Shown here: one piece after another, positions 1-6,308 of the stretch
Layout: the number at the start of each line of letters is the position of its first letter
Numbering within the stretch: position 1 is the first letter of the stretch
NCBI GenBank assembly: GCA_026388755.1
Contig: JAPLJE010000464.1
Location: forward strand, 1-9,690
Length of the DNA stretch: 9,690 nucleotides
Source of the DNA: Deltaproteobacteria bacterium
Lineage (GTDB): Bacteria > Desulfobacterota > Desulfobacteria > Desulfobacterales > Desulfatirhabdiaceae
Reading direction: 5' to 3'
Notes under the pieces: model-generated
Told to the model about the DNA's origin: nothing
Seen by the model: the letters and a program-made list of their open reading frames with translations, nothing else
Database searches by the model: none
Position numbers and translations under genes: made by a program

Positions 1-1
1 C

Positions 2-79
2 CGCTACTGCCGAAATCTTAAAACGCTGCTTCCCTATCTGGATACCGATGATCTTTTGAAAAGAACAGGGGGTGGCTAA
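2..79 (+). CDS. C-terminal end of an unrecognised upstream gene (partial)
   Basis: The frame beginning at base 2 is open from the left edge to a TAA at 77-79 and gives a 25-residue tail starting RYCRNLKTLLPYLD and ending in a GGG run. The stop lies immediately before the prepilin peptidase ATG at 81, with the two genes almost touching. This spacing is typical of co-translated operon genes and is the main reason to believe the frame is real. The fragment is too short to place in a family and no function is proposed. The other two plus-strand frames are less attractive: frame 1 stops at 19-21, and frame 3 is the prepilin peptidase frame. Confidence 0.5.
   Translation, partial: RYCRNLKTLLPYLDTDDLLKRTGGG
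67..72 (+). promoter_or_regulatory. Ribosome binding site selecting ATG 81 for prepilin peptidase
   Basis: AGGGGG at 67-72 lies 8 nt before ATG 81-83, an ideal spacing. A GTG at 72-74 in the same frame would extend the protein by three residues, but it overlaps this purine run and would have no spacer. The ATG is therefore preferred. Confidence 0.6.
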
Positions 80-80
80 A

Positions 81-893
81 ATGAATGGTTTCGAGTTATT
101 CCCCTTGAGATCAGTTTTACACGAATATTGGGCTTTGGAATCTATCACATTTATATTTGGCCTTTGTATCGGCAGTTTCTTGAATGTGTGCATCTTTAGA
201 ATCCCGGCATCGAAATCCATCGTATCGCCGGGGTCCTCCTGCATGGCCTGCAATAAGCCGATCCGTTTTTATGATAACATTCCCGTGATCAGCTACCTTC
301 TTCTTCGTGGGCGCTGCAGGAACTGCAAAACTCCTTTTTCCCTCCGGTATCCCCTGATCGAACTGCTGAGCGGATTATTTGCGCTCGGCTCATTCCTGCG
401 ATGGGGAATGAGCCTGGAAACACTGATTTATTACGGATTCATCGCCGTCCTGGTAGTAATCACCTTTATCGATATCGACCATTATATTATTCCGGATGTC
501 ATTTCCCTTCCCGGCATTCCCGTCGGCGTCATCGCCAGTTTTTTTTTGACGGAAATTACGTTTAAGGCATCCCTGCTGGGGCTGCTGCTTGGCGGTGGAA
601 TCCTGTATACCGTGGCATGGATCTATGAATATCTTGCGCACAAAGAAGGCATGGGCGGCGGCGATATCAAGCTGCTGGCCATGATCGGCGCTTTTGTCGG
701 CTGGAAAGGAGTTCTCGTGACACTATTTACCGGCTCCATCGTAGGAACACTGGCAGGCGGCGCCGTCATACTCTATACCCGATCCTCCCTGAAACTGAAG
801 ATTCCGTTCGGACCCTTTCTGGCAATCGGCGCAATGGTTCACATTTTCTTCGGGGAAGACCTGATTTACTGGTACTGGAACGGTCTGCAGTAA
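81..893 (+). CDS. pilD: Prepilin peptidase (A24 family, PilD/GspO/TcpJ-like)
   Basis: This is a polytopic inner-membrane aspartic protease that cleaves the leader peptide of type IV prepilins or type II secretion pseudopilins and N-methylates the new N-terminus. The 270-residue length is normal for the bifunctional enzyme. Visible features from ATG 81 are the N-terminal membrane segment with GSFLNVCIFRIP (31-42) and a cytoplasmic zinc-binding loop with a CxxC pair at Cys54/57 and a second at Cys79/82. The catalytic motifs are DIDHYIIPD (131-139), where Asp131 is the likely first aspartate, and GMGGGDIK (190-197), with Asp195 as the GxGD aspartate. Several further hydrophobic segments lie from about 95 to 260. 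All key residues are present, so it should be active as both peptidase and methyltransferase. No pilin, PilB/PilC or Gsp gene is in the window, so its substrates lie elsewhere. A longer GTG start at 72 is possible but less likely. Confidence 0.95.
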   Translation: MNGFELFPLRSVLHEYWALESITFIFGLCIGSFLNVCIFRIPASKSIVSPGSSCMACNKPIRFYDNIPVISYLLLRGRCRNCKTPFSLRYPLIELLSGLFALGSFLRWGMSLETLIYYGFIAVLVVITFIDIDHYIIPDVISLPGIPVGVIASFFLTEITFKASLLGLLLGGGILYTVAWIYEYLAHKEGMGGGDIKLLAMIGAFVGWKGVLVTLFTGSIVGTLAGGAVILYTRSSLKLKIPFGPFLAIGAMVHIFFGEDLIYWYWNGLQ

Positions 894-956
894 CACAGGA
901 GACTGATTCTGGACCGGCTATGATCTTTGGGGTCATGCTGAAAAATGCAGGTTTAA
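894..956 (+). other. Spacer between prepilin peptidase and metallophosphoesterase
   Basis: This 63-nt gap holds no recognisable promoter or terminator. A weak AGG ribosome binding site lies near its right end, consistent with read-through from the prepilin peptidase. Confidence 0.4.
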
Positions 957-1682
957 ATGAGAATTGCAGTGCTTTCGGACATTCATGGGAATCTGGATGC
1001 CTTCCAGGAAGTCCTTCAGGATATGGACCGTTTCCGGGTGGATCAGGTGATCTGTCTGGGAGACATGATCGGCTACGGGCCAGAGCCCGAGGAAACCATC
1101 CGGCTGATTCAGGAGCGCACCATTCCCTGCGTGATGGGAAATCATGAAATGGCTGTGGTAAAGCCTCAGCTTCAGGCTTGGTTCAACCCGCAAGCACGGG
1201 AATCGATTCAAAAGACCCAGACCCTGCTGTCTGCCAAAACGCTTTTGTACATTCACGGCCTGCCAAACTCGAGAATTACCGATGAGTTTCGGTTTGTTCA
1301 CGGATGTCCGCCAAACTCCCCTTTCATCTATCTGTATCAGTTGCCCGAAATCCGCCTGATGGAAATCCTTCAAAAAAGCGCCGAATGGATCATTTTTGTC
1401 GGACATACCCATAATCTGAAACTGATTCGCTTTGACGGCCAATCCATTATACAGACACCCCTGCGTCAGGGAATCTCCGTCCTGAGTGATCAGGACCGTT
1501 ATATCGTCAACGCCGGCAGCGTGGGACAGCCCAGGGACGGTAACAATACCGCGAAATATGTCATTGTGGACACACAGGCGAATTCCCTTGAAGTCCGTTT
1601 CGTGCCCTATGACATTGCCGCGGTGTGTCGAAAAATTATGGAGGCAGGTTTTCCGAAATCACACGCTGAAAGATTGTGGTGA
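957..1682 (+). CDS. Metallophosphoesterase, YfcE/MJ0936-like calcineurin family
   Basis: This is a soluble two-metal phosphoesterase of 241 residues. The calcineurin-like motifs are complete and in order: DIHGN (8-12, Asp8 and His10), GDMIGYGP (35-42, Asp36), GNHE (61-64, Asn62 and His63), His115 in FVHG, and GHTH (149-152, His150 and His152). They are followed by the NAGSVGQPRDG segment (185-195) typical of the YfcE/MJ0936 branch. These residues normally hold two divalent metals (Mn, Fe or Ni). Members hydrolyse phosphodiesters or phosphomonoesters, but the physiological substrate is usually unknown and is not revealed here. The start is the first ATG giving the canonical MRIAVLSDIHGN opening, with a weak AGG about 5 nt upstream. 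It follows the prepilin peptidase by 63 nt on the same strand and may be co-transcribed, although no functional link is evident. It ends 41 nt from the convergent ACT-domain gene. Confidence 0.9.
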   Translation: MRIAVLSDIHGNLDAFQEVLQDMDRFRVDQVICLGDMIGYGPEPEETIRLIQERTIPCVMGNHEMAVVKPQLQAWFNPQARESIQKTQTLLSAKTLLYIHGLPNSRITDEFRFVHGCPPNSPFIYLYQLPEIRLMEILQKSAEWIIFVGHTHNLKLIRFDGQSIIQTPLRQGISVLSDQDRYIVNAGSVGQPRDGNNTAKYVIVDTQANSLEVRFVPYDIAAVCRKIMEAGFPKSHAERLW

Positions 1683-1723
1683 AAGGGTTCAGGGAAGAGG
1701 CTGCAACCTGACGCTGGTGCCAT
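1683..1723. other. Short convergent gene junction without visible terminator
   Basis: Only 41 nt separate the stops of the plus-strand phosphoesterase and the minus-strand ACT gene. I see no GC-rich hairpin followed by a T run on either strand, so transcripts from the two sides may overlap here or end by a factor-dependent route. Confidence 0.4.
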
Positions 1724-2215
1724 TTATGGATTAAACGATTCAAAACACCTGCCGGCCCGGTCGATATCTTCCGGGCTGAAAACAAAGAGGCACCTGGCAT
1801 CGGGACCGGGGACCGAACCGTAAATGGTGTTGATGTTGATCCCCTCCTCGCCAAGCTTTGATGCTATTTCAGCCAGGTCTCCCGACTGGCTGTCCAGATA
1901 CAAGGCAATTACCGGTGTGATCTCAAAAATATAGTCGTTTTGTGCCAGTATCTCGGCCGCCTTCTCGGTCTGATCCACCAGCAGGCGAACCAAGGCGAAT
2001 TCATTGGAGTCGCGCAGCATGGATTCGTAGCTGGCAGTGGACGCAATCCGTTTCAGTGACTTGCCCCTGGCGTTATAAAGCGCCTTCACATAAGCGGAAG
2101 CATCCTGGATCGTCATGGCTTCAATATAGATATTCTCCTTTTTCAGCAGCGAGGTCAACCGGCCGAGTTCGCCGGGGATGTTTTTCAGAAAAAATGAAAA
2201 TTCTTTTCTTTTCAT
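1724..2215 (-). CDS. Tandem ACT-domain protein, putative amino-acid sensor
   Basis: This is a small soluble protein of 163 residues made of two ACT folds and nothing else. The first spans about residues 5-95 and opens with FFLKNIPGELGRLTSLLKKENI; its middle carries an extra helical stretch (about 40-70) before the EFALVRLLV strand. The second spans about 98-160, with DLAEIASKLGEEGININTIYGS. ACT domains bind amino acids or related small ligands, often at a dimer interface, and the PGELGRL turn is the usual ligand-loop region. No DNA-binding or catalytic domain is present. It is the last gene of the oxidoreductase unit, starting 45 nt after the beta-subunit stop, with GGAGG 8 nt before its ATG. 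In anaerobes, ACT proteins of this kind are often found beside aryl- or indole-pyruvate oxidoreductases and phenylacetate-CoA ligases. I infer that it reports amino-acid supply to the pathway, by binding the enzyme or another regulator. Confidence 0.85.
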   Translation of the reverse strand: MKRKEFSFFLKNIPGELGRLTSLLKKENIYIEAMTIQDASAYVKALYNARGKSLKRIASTASYESMLRDSNEFALVRLLVDQTEKAAEILAQNDYIFEITPVIALYLDSQSGDLAEIASKLGEEGININTIYGSVPGPDARCLFVFSPEDIDRAGRCFESFNP

Positions 2216-2247
2216 GTGCTAATCCTCCGGACGCTTTTCTTTTCATG
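2203..2247. repeat. 14-bp direct repeat flanking the ACT-gene ribosome binding site
   Basis: The plus-strand sequence CTTTTCTTTTCATG occurs exactly at 2203-2216 and again at 2234-2247, offset by 31 bp. The inner copy includes the ACT-gene start codon on the minus strand (ATGAAAAGAAAAG); the outer copy duplicates that start out of frame. The flanks beyond the 14 bp do not match, so this is not a clean tandem duplication. Slippage between the copies would remove the ribosome binding site. It may be chance in a purine-rich leader. Confidence 0.7.
2224..2228 (-). promoter_or_regulatory. Strong ribosome binding site for the ACT-domain gene
   Basis: The minus-strand GGAGG lies 8 nt upstream of ATG 2215-2213. 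It sits between two copies of a 14-bp direct repeat (2203-2216 and 2234-2247). The outer copy contains another ATG, but that frame is +1 relative to the gene and closes after a few dozen codons. The inner ATG is therefore the start. Confidence 0.65.
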
Positions 2248-2260
2248 GGTTTGACATTTT

Positions 2261-3208
2261 TTAGGAAGAGATACGCTTATCCTGCTTTTCAACCAGCTCA
2301 TTCCATTTCCGATCGACCCTTTTCTGTGTGTCCTCGATCATCTCATCCGTCATTAGTCCGAATCTCCCCTGTGATTTTAAATACGTTTTTACGGGGACTT
2401 TTCTTTCAGGAAAGACATTTATGGTGTATTCCCAATCTTCTTCAAAGCGCTCATTATCCTTGGAAAAGCGCCATTTTCTCACTTCATAAATGGGAAATAC
2501 ATTGGCCTGGGTCGCCATGCGCATGACCTGAATTGTGTTGGCGGGGTCGATGCGCCACCCTGGCGGACAGGCGGACAAAAGGTGTATGAACTTCATGCCG
2601 GTAATCTGCCGCGCCTTTTGGAATTTCCGGAACAGATCATCCGGATAGGCTGCCGATGCGGTGGCCATATATGAGATGTGATGGGCCAGCATGATCTGCT
2701 CGATATCTTTCTTGGATTCTTCCTTGAGGGACCCTGCTGGCGTGGTTGTCGTCCATGCGCCCAAGGGGGTTGCACTGGAGCGCTGAATACCGGTGTTCAT
2801 GTAAGCCTCGTTGTCATAGCAGACAAAAAGGATGTTTTCATTGCGTTCCGCGGCTCCGGAAAGGGCCTGCATGCCGATATCGAACGTGCCGCCGTCCCCT
2901 GCCCATACCATGACCACCACATCTTTTTCCCCACGGACATCCAGGGCCGCTGCAGCGCCTGAAGCAACAACCGCTGAGGTTTCAAATGGACAATGAATAA
3001 TCGGAACCTTGAGGCTTGAATACGGATACCCCCCGACAAACACAGCGAAACAACAGGCCGGAATCACGACAACCGTTCGTTCCCCCAGGGCTTTTAAAGC
3101 GATCTTCATGGATATGGGTGCCGCGCAGCCTTGACACGATGTCATTCCCGGCTGCATCAGTTCCTCTTCGACCAAAACTTGCCGGGGAATATCAATCTTT
3201 TTTTGCAT
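2261..3208 (-). CDS. 2-oxoacid:acceptor oxidoreductase beta subunit (TPP-binding, PorB-like)
   Basis: This is the thiamine-diphosphate subunit of a CoA-acylating 2-oxoacid oxidoreductase, 315 residues, cytoplasmic. TPP and Mg binding is shown by GDGGTFDIG (104-112) followed by DNEAYMNTG (132-140), with QRSSATPLGAWTTTTPAG just after, as in PorB proteins. Four cysteines fit the proximal [4Fe-4S] cluster of this family: Cys25 and Cys28 (CQGC), one of Cys52/Cys53, and Cys214 in ACPPGW. The C-terminal third (about 235-315) matches the usual extension for this subunit. The start at ATG 3208 has an AGAGG ribosome binding site about 5-6 nt upstream. It begins 12 nt after the alpha stop, so the two are surely co-expressed and should pair into one catalytic unit. 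Pyruvate, 2-ketoisovalerate, phenylglyoxylate or another aryl 2-oxo acid are all possible substrates, and sequence inspection does not decide between them. Confidence 0.92.
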   Translation of the reverse strand: MQKKIDIPRQVLVEEELMQPGMTSCQGCAAPISMKIALKALGERTVVVIPACCFAVFVGGYPYSSLKVPIIHCPFETSAVVASGAAAALDVRGEKDVVVMVWAGDGGTFDIGMQALSGAAERNENILFVCYDNEAYMNTGIQRSSATPLGAWTTTTPAGSLKEESKKDIEQIMLAHHISYMATASAAYPDDLFRKFQKARQITGMKFIHLLSACPPGWRIDPANTIQVMRMATQANVFPIYEVRKWRFSKDNERFEEDWEYTINVFPERKVPVKTYLKSQGRFGLMTDEMIEDTQKRVDRKWNELVEKQDKRISS

Positions 3209-3220
3209 ATTAAACCTCTA

Positions 3221-4375
3221 TTATTGTTTCAAGCCCCAGAACAAGGGCGCATCGGATGGTTTGTCATGGGTAAGCACATGGCCGAGAATTTCTTCCACAT
3301 CCTCTGGGGTGACATCGCGTCCGCCCAGGCCGGCAATCACGGAAAAAACTGGAGGCCGATGGTCCAAGGCATATAGCGCGGACCGGATCTCGCTGGCGAA
3401 CACCCCCCCCAAGCCAGGGGACAGATTGCGATCAATGACCGCAACTTTCTTTGCTTTTCCCAGAACCTCCCGCCAGCAGTCGATGGGAACGGGCCTGAAC
3501 AAGCGCAGCTTCATCAGGCCGACGCGTTCACCCCCGTCCCGCAATGTATCGATAGCAATGCGGGATACCGAGGTAATCGCGCCCGCGGTCACCAGTATAA
3601 CTTCCGCGTCTTCCGTTCGATAGGTTTCGACCAGATCATATTCCCGGCCGAAAATACGATGAAATTCCCGGCAAACTTCCGGATAGTACAGCAATGCCTC
3701 TTGCGAGGCTTGCTGCAGGGTATACCGGTGTTCATAAAAATAATCTGTGGCGAAAAAGCCTCCGAACATCCTGGGATCATCAAAATTCAGGCTTACCGGC
3801 GGTACATACGGCGGAATGAACCAATCCACGAGATCTTCATCGGGAATATCGACAATTTCTGTGGTATGGCTCAGAAAAAAAGCATCATAAGCAATCATCA
3901 CCGGGAGCATCACCTTCTCCGCCAGTTTGTAAGCCATAAGAACACCATCCAGAAGTTCCTGGCTGGATTCGCAGTATATCTGAATCCAGCCCGTGTCCCG
4001 CTGCGCCAGGGAGTCGGTCTGTTCGGCCCAGATGTTCCATACGCCGCTGACGGCCCGGTTGACATTGGCCATGACAATGGGCAAACGGGCACCCGCGGTC
4101 CAGTGCAGTACCTCATGCATCAAGAGCAGGCCGTTGCCGCTGGTTGCCGTAAAAGTGCGAACCCCGGTGGTGGCGGCACCGATCAGGGCAGCCATTGCCG
4201 AGTGCTCGCTTTCAACCTTGATAAAGCGCGCATCCAGGTCTCCGCTGGCGCACATTTCGGACAATTCTTCAACGATCGTTGTCTGCGGGGTGATCGGATA
4301 GGCCGATATGACGCCCACCTTGCTCAGCTTTACGCCATAAGAAACCGCATGATTTCCTTTGATTGCCTTTTTCAA
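3221..4375 (-). CDS. 2-oxoacid:acceptor oxidoreductase alpha subunit (PorA-like)
   Basis: This is the alpha subunit, with the pyrimidine-binding domain I and the CoA-side domain II of 2-oxoacid:ferredoxin oxidoreductases. It has 384 residues from the chosen start. Visible are AYPITPQTT (25-33), ESEHSAMAALIGAATTG (55-71) with the conserved glutamate that contacts the TPP pyrimidine ring, TSGNGLLLMHE (78-88), and NRAVSGVWNIWAEQTDSLAQ (106-125) followed by RDTGW, the family's active-site loop. The C-terminal third, beginning near AEVILVTAGAI, has the domain II pattern. The frame stays open to a TTG at 4390, but AAGGAGG (4387-4381) lies inside that extension and is placed 5 nt before a second TTG at 4375. 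I therefore start at TTG 4375 (MKKAIKGNHAVSYG); no ATG serves here. The subunit lies between the FAD/Fe-S subunit (49 nt upstream) and beta (12 nt downstream). Confidence 0.92.
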   Translation of the reverse strand: MKKAIKGNHAVSYGVKLSKVGVISAYPITPQTTIVEELSEMCASGDLDARFIKVESEHSAMAALIGAATTGVRTFTATSGNGLLLMHEVLHWTAGARLPIVMANVNRAVSGVWNIWAEQTDSLAQRDTGWIQIYCESSQELLDGVLMAYKLAEKVMLPVMIAYDAFFLSHTTEIVDIPDEDLVDWFIPPYVPPVSLNFDDPRMFGGFFATDYFYEHRYTLQQASQEALLYYPEVCREFHRIFGREYDLVETYRTEDAEVILVTAGAITSVSRIAIDTLRDGGERVGLMKLRLFRPVPIDCWREVLGKAKKVAVIDRNLSPGLGGVFASEIRSALYALDHRPPVFSVIAGLGGRDVTPEDVEEILGHVLTHDKPSDAPLFWGLKQ

Positions 4376-4380
4376 TACTA

Positions 4381-4387
4381 CCTCCTT
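4381..4387 (-). promoter_or_regulatory. Consensus Shine-Dalgarno fixing the TTG start of the alpha subunit
   Basis: The minus-strand AAGGAGG is a perfect anti-16S match. It lies 5 nt before TTG 4375-4373 and inside the longer frame that would start at TTG 4390. Its position argues for the shorter product. Confidence 0.75.
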
Positions 4388-4424
4388 CAATCTTCTGCTA
4401 TCAGCCAGCTCCAGTCTTCTTCAA

Positions 4425-6245
4425 TCAGCTTTCAGATACCATGGTGATGGCATGACGCGGGCATTCCGTAAAACAGATGCCGCATCCTTTACAATAGTCA
4501 TAATCGATGGCGTATCCGAATGATTCGCGGGTTTGATCCAGAATCGACACATCCGGGCAGAAAATCAAGCAATTGTCGCATTCCGTACAGCGGCCGCAGT
4601 GCATACAGCGCTCGGTTTCATGAATTGCTGCCTCTTCGGAAAGGGTTGTGTGATAAGGCTCAAAGGAATCTTTGCGAAGTTCGGCAGGTTGAATCGTTTT
4701 TTTGCACCCTGGCGATTTTATGAAATAATCATAAACAATTTTTGTTGAATCCACCACTTTCTGATCATTCCGGTTTACGAGATTCACCGGGGCCCATTTC
4801 ACGTAACTGGAAAAACTGAGGGCATCGCCGCTGCCGATGCGGATCTGATTCAGGACATCGGAAAACAAAACCCCTCTTCGGTCACAGTCCATGGCGATGG
4901 CAGCTCTCTTGCCTGCAGCAACAGCATGGACAACCGTATGCGGGATATCGATCATATCGCCGCCTGCAAATACCTTCGCCCCCTGAGGAGGATAGGAAAC
5001 GGATAAATCCTCGCCGGTGGCAATGAAGGAGTTGGTTGAAGGGATGAGCCTGCCCAGATAATCGAAATCCGGTTTTTCCCCGATGGCTATCAGGATTGTA
5101 TCCGCCGGCATGTCAAATGTTACGCCTTCCTTGCGGATGGGCCGGCAGCGTCCGCTCTCGTCGGCAGGACCCAGTTCCATTTCACAGCACACGAGCTTTC
5201 CAATCGTTGCGTCCGCATTAAGCGCGATATCCTCGGGAGTTGCCAGAAAACGGAAATTGACGCCTTCTTCCTCAGCTTCTTTGACTTCTTCCGGATGGGC
5301 CGGCATTTCCGTCATGGATCTTCGGTAAATGACAGTGGCATGGCATCCCAAGCGAATGGCTGTTCGCGCTGCGTCAATGGCGGTATTGCCGCCGCCGATC
5401 ACCACCACACGCTTGCCAAGCACGACCTTTTCACCCCGGGCCACCTGTTTTAAAAAAGTCAGGCCACTCATAATCTGGCAGCAGGAGATGTTTTTTTCCA
5501 TCAGTTCCGTGGGAATGCTCCGGTGTGCGCCGGTGGCCAGAAACACATAATCGTAGGATGTGGTGAGGGCCTCCAGAGGGATGTCTTTGCCGATTTCCGT
5601 ATCAGGCCGCAGTTCAATGCCCATATTGGAAAGCCCTTCAAATTCGGCTGCAACGACCTGTCTGGGGAGACGGTAACCGGGAATACCCAGCCGTAAAATG
5701 CCGCCCAGCAACTTTTCTTTGTCAAAAATCGTCACTTCGAATCCGAGGAGTCTCGCAAAATAAGCCACAGACATGCCCGATGGACCGGATCCGACAACAG
5801 CAAGACGCCCTATTTTATGAGACTGGCCGTTGGTATCGGGCAGCTCAGGATGGGGGGTTGCAGGAGTGAATTGATCTCCGATAAACCGTTCCAGTTCCTT
5901 GATAGAAATGCAATCATCCAGAACGGCGCGATTGCAGGCATCCTCGCAGAATTTGAAACAAACCCTGCCCAGGATCGCCGGAAACGGCTCTTCCCGCTTG
6001 AGATGCCAATAGGCTTTTTCAAAATCCTTGTTGTTGAGCAACTTGATCCAGCCTTCGATATCATTGCCTGCCGGGCAGGCATTCTGGCACGCTGGAATCT
6101 TATCTTCATAGATTGGCTTGATGAAACGCCAGCTTCCGGTTTTATTGTAGAGCATGTTCCCCAGGGAAACATGCATCGGGGTGATGTCGCGATAAGACTT
6201 GAATTCGTGTTTTATCGCCATCTCACTGCGCTTTTTCGCCGCCAT
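4425..6245 (-). CDS. GltD-like FAD/NAD(P) oxidoreductase fused to a 2x[4Fe-4S] ferredoxin domain
   Basis: This 606-residue electron-transfer subunit combines two roles. Residues about 40-125 form the N-terminal cysteine domain of GltD-type proteins, with Cys53/57 in CQNACPAG and Cys96/100/104 in CFKFCEDAC. The FAD site is VGSGPSG (151-157); the NAD(P) site is IGGGNTAIDAART (283-295). The AGGD...HAVAAGKRAA segment (427-449) closes the flavin domain. A C-terminal ferredoxin domain carries CxxCxxCxxxCP at Cys553/556/559/563, preceded by extra Cys547 and Cys550, and a second set at Cys585/588/591/595. In most four-subunit oxidoreductases the ferredoxin (delta) piece is a separate small protein; here it is joined to the flavoprotein. 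It probably collects electrons from the TPP subunit and delivers them to NAD(P)+, or couples NAD(P)H and ferredoxin. ATG 6245 has AAGGA 9 nt upstream; ATG 6221 is a weaker alternative. It lies between gamma (63 nt upstream) and alpha. Confidence 0.9.
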   Translation of the reverse strand: MAAKKRSEMAIKHEFKSYRDITPMHVSLGNMLYNKTGSWRFIKPIYEDKIPACQNACPAGNDIEGWIKLLNNKDFEKAYWHLKREEPFPAILGRVCFKFCEDACNRAVLDDCISIKELERFIGDQFTPATPHPELPDTNGQSHKIGRLAVVGSGPSGMSVAYFARLLGFEVTIFDKEKLLGGILRLGIPGYRLPRQVVAAEFEGLSNMGIELRPDTEIGKDIPLEALTTSYDYVFLATGAHRSIPTELMEKNISCCQIMSGLTFLKQVARGEKVVLGKRVVVIGGGNTAIDAARTAIRLGCHATVIYRRSMTEMPAHPEEVKEAEEEGVNFRFLATPEDIALNADATIGKLVCCEMELGPADESGRCRPIRKEGVTFDMPADTILIAIGEKPDFDYLGRLIPSTNSFIATGEDLSVSYPPQGAKVFAGGDMIDIPHTVVHAVAAGKRAAIAMDCDRRGVLFSDVLNQIRIGSGDALSFSSYVKWAPVNLVNRNDQKVVDSTKIVYDYFIKSPGCKKTIQPAELRKDSFEPYHTTLSEEAAIHETERCMHCGRCTECDNCLIFCPDVSILDQTRESFGYAIDYDYCKGCGICFTECPRHAITMVSES

Positions 6246-6308
6246 AAACTCATTTCCTTTCTTCTGGCTGATCCTTGCGGAAACAAAGGGCTCATTTTCT
6301 AAATACCA

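Noticed and set aside
933..1442. Minus-strand open frame of 169 codons across the metallophosphoesterase
   Set aside because: It lies wholly opposite a gene with complete catalytic motifs. Its predicted protein shows no family pattern and it has no supporting ribosome binding site.
3659..4447. Plus-strand open frame of 262 codons opposite the alpha subunit
   Set aside because: It is an antisense shadow. The minus strand encodes a complete alpha subunit with all motifs, whereas this frame has low-complexity composition and no recognisable domain.
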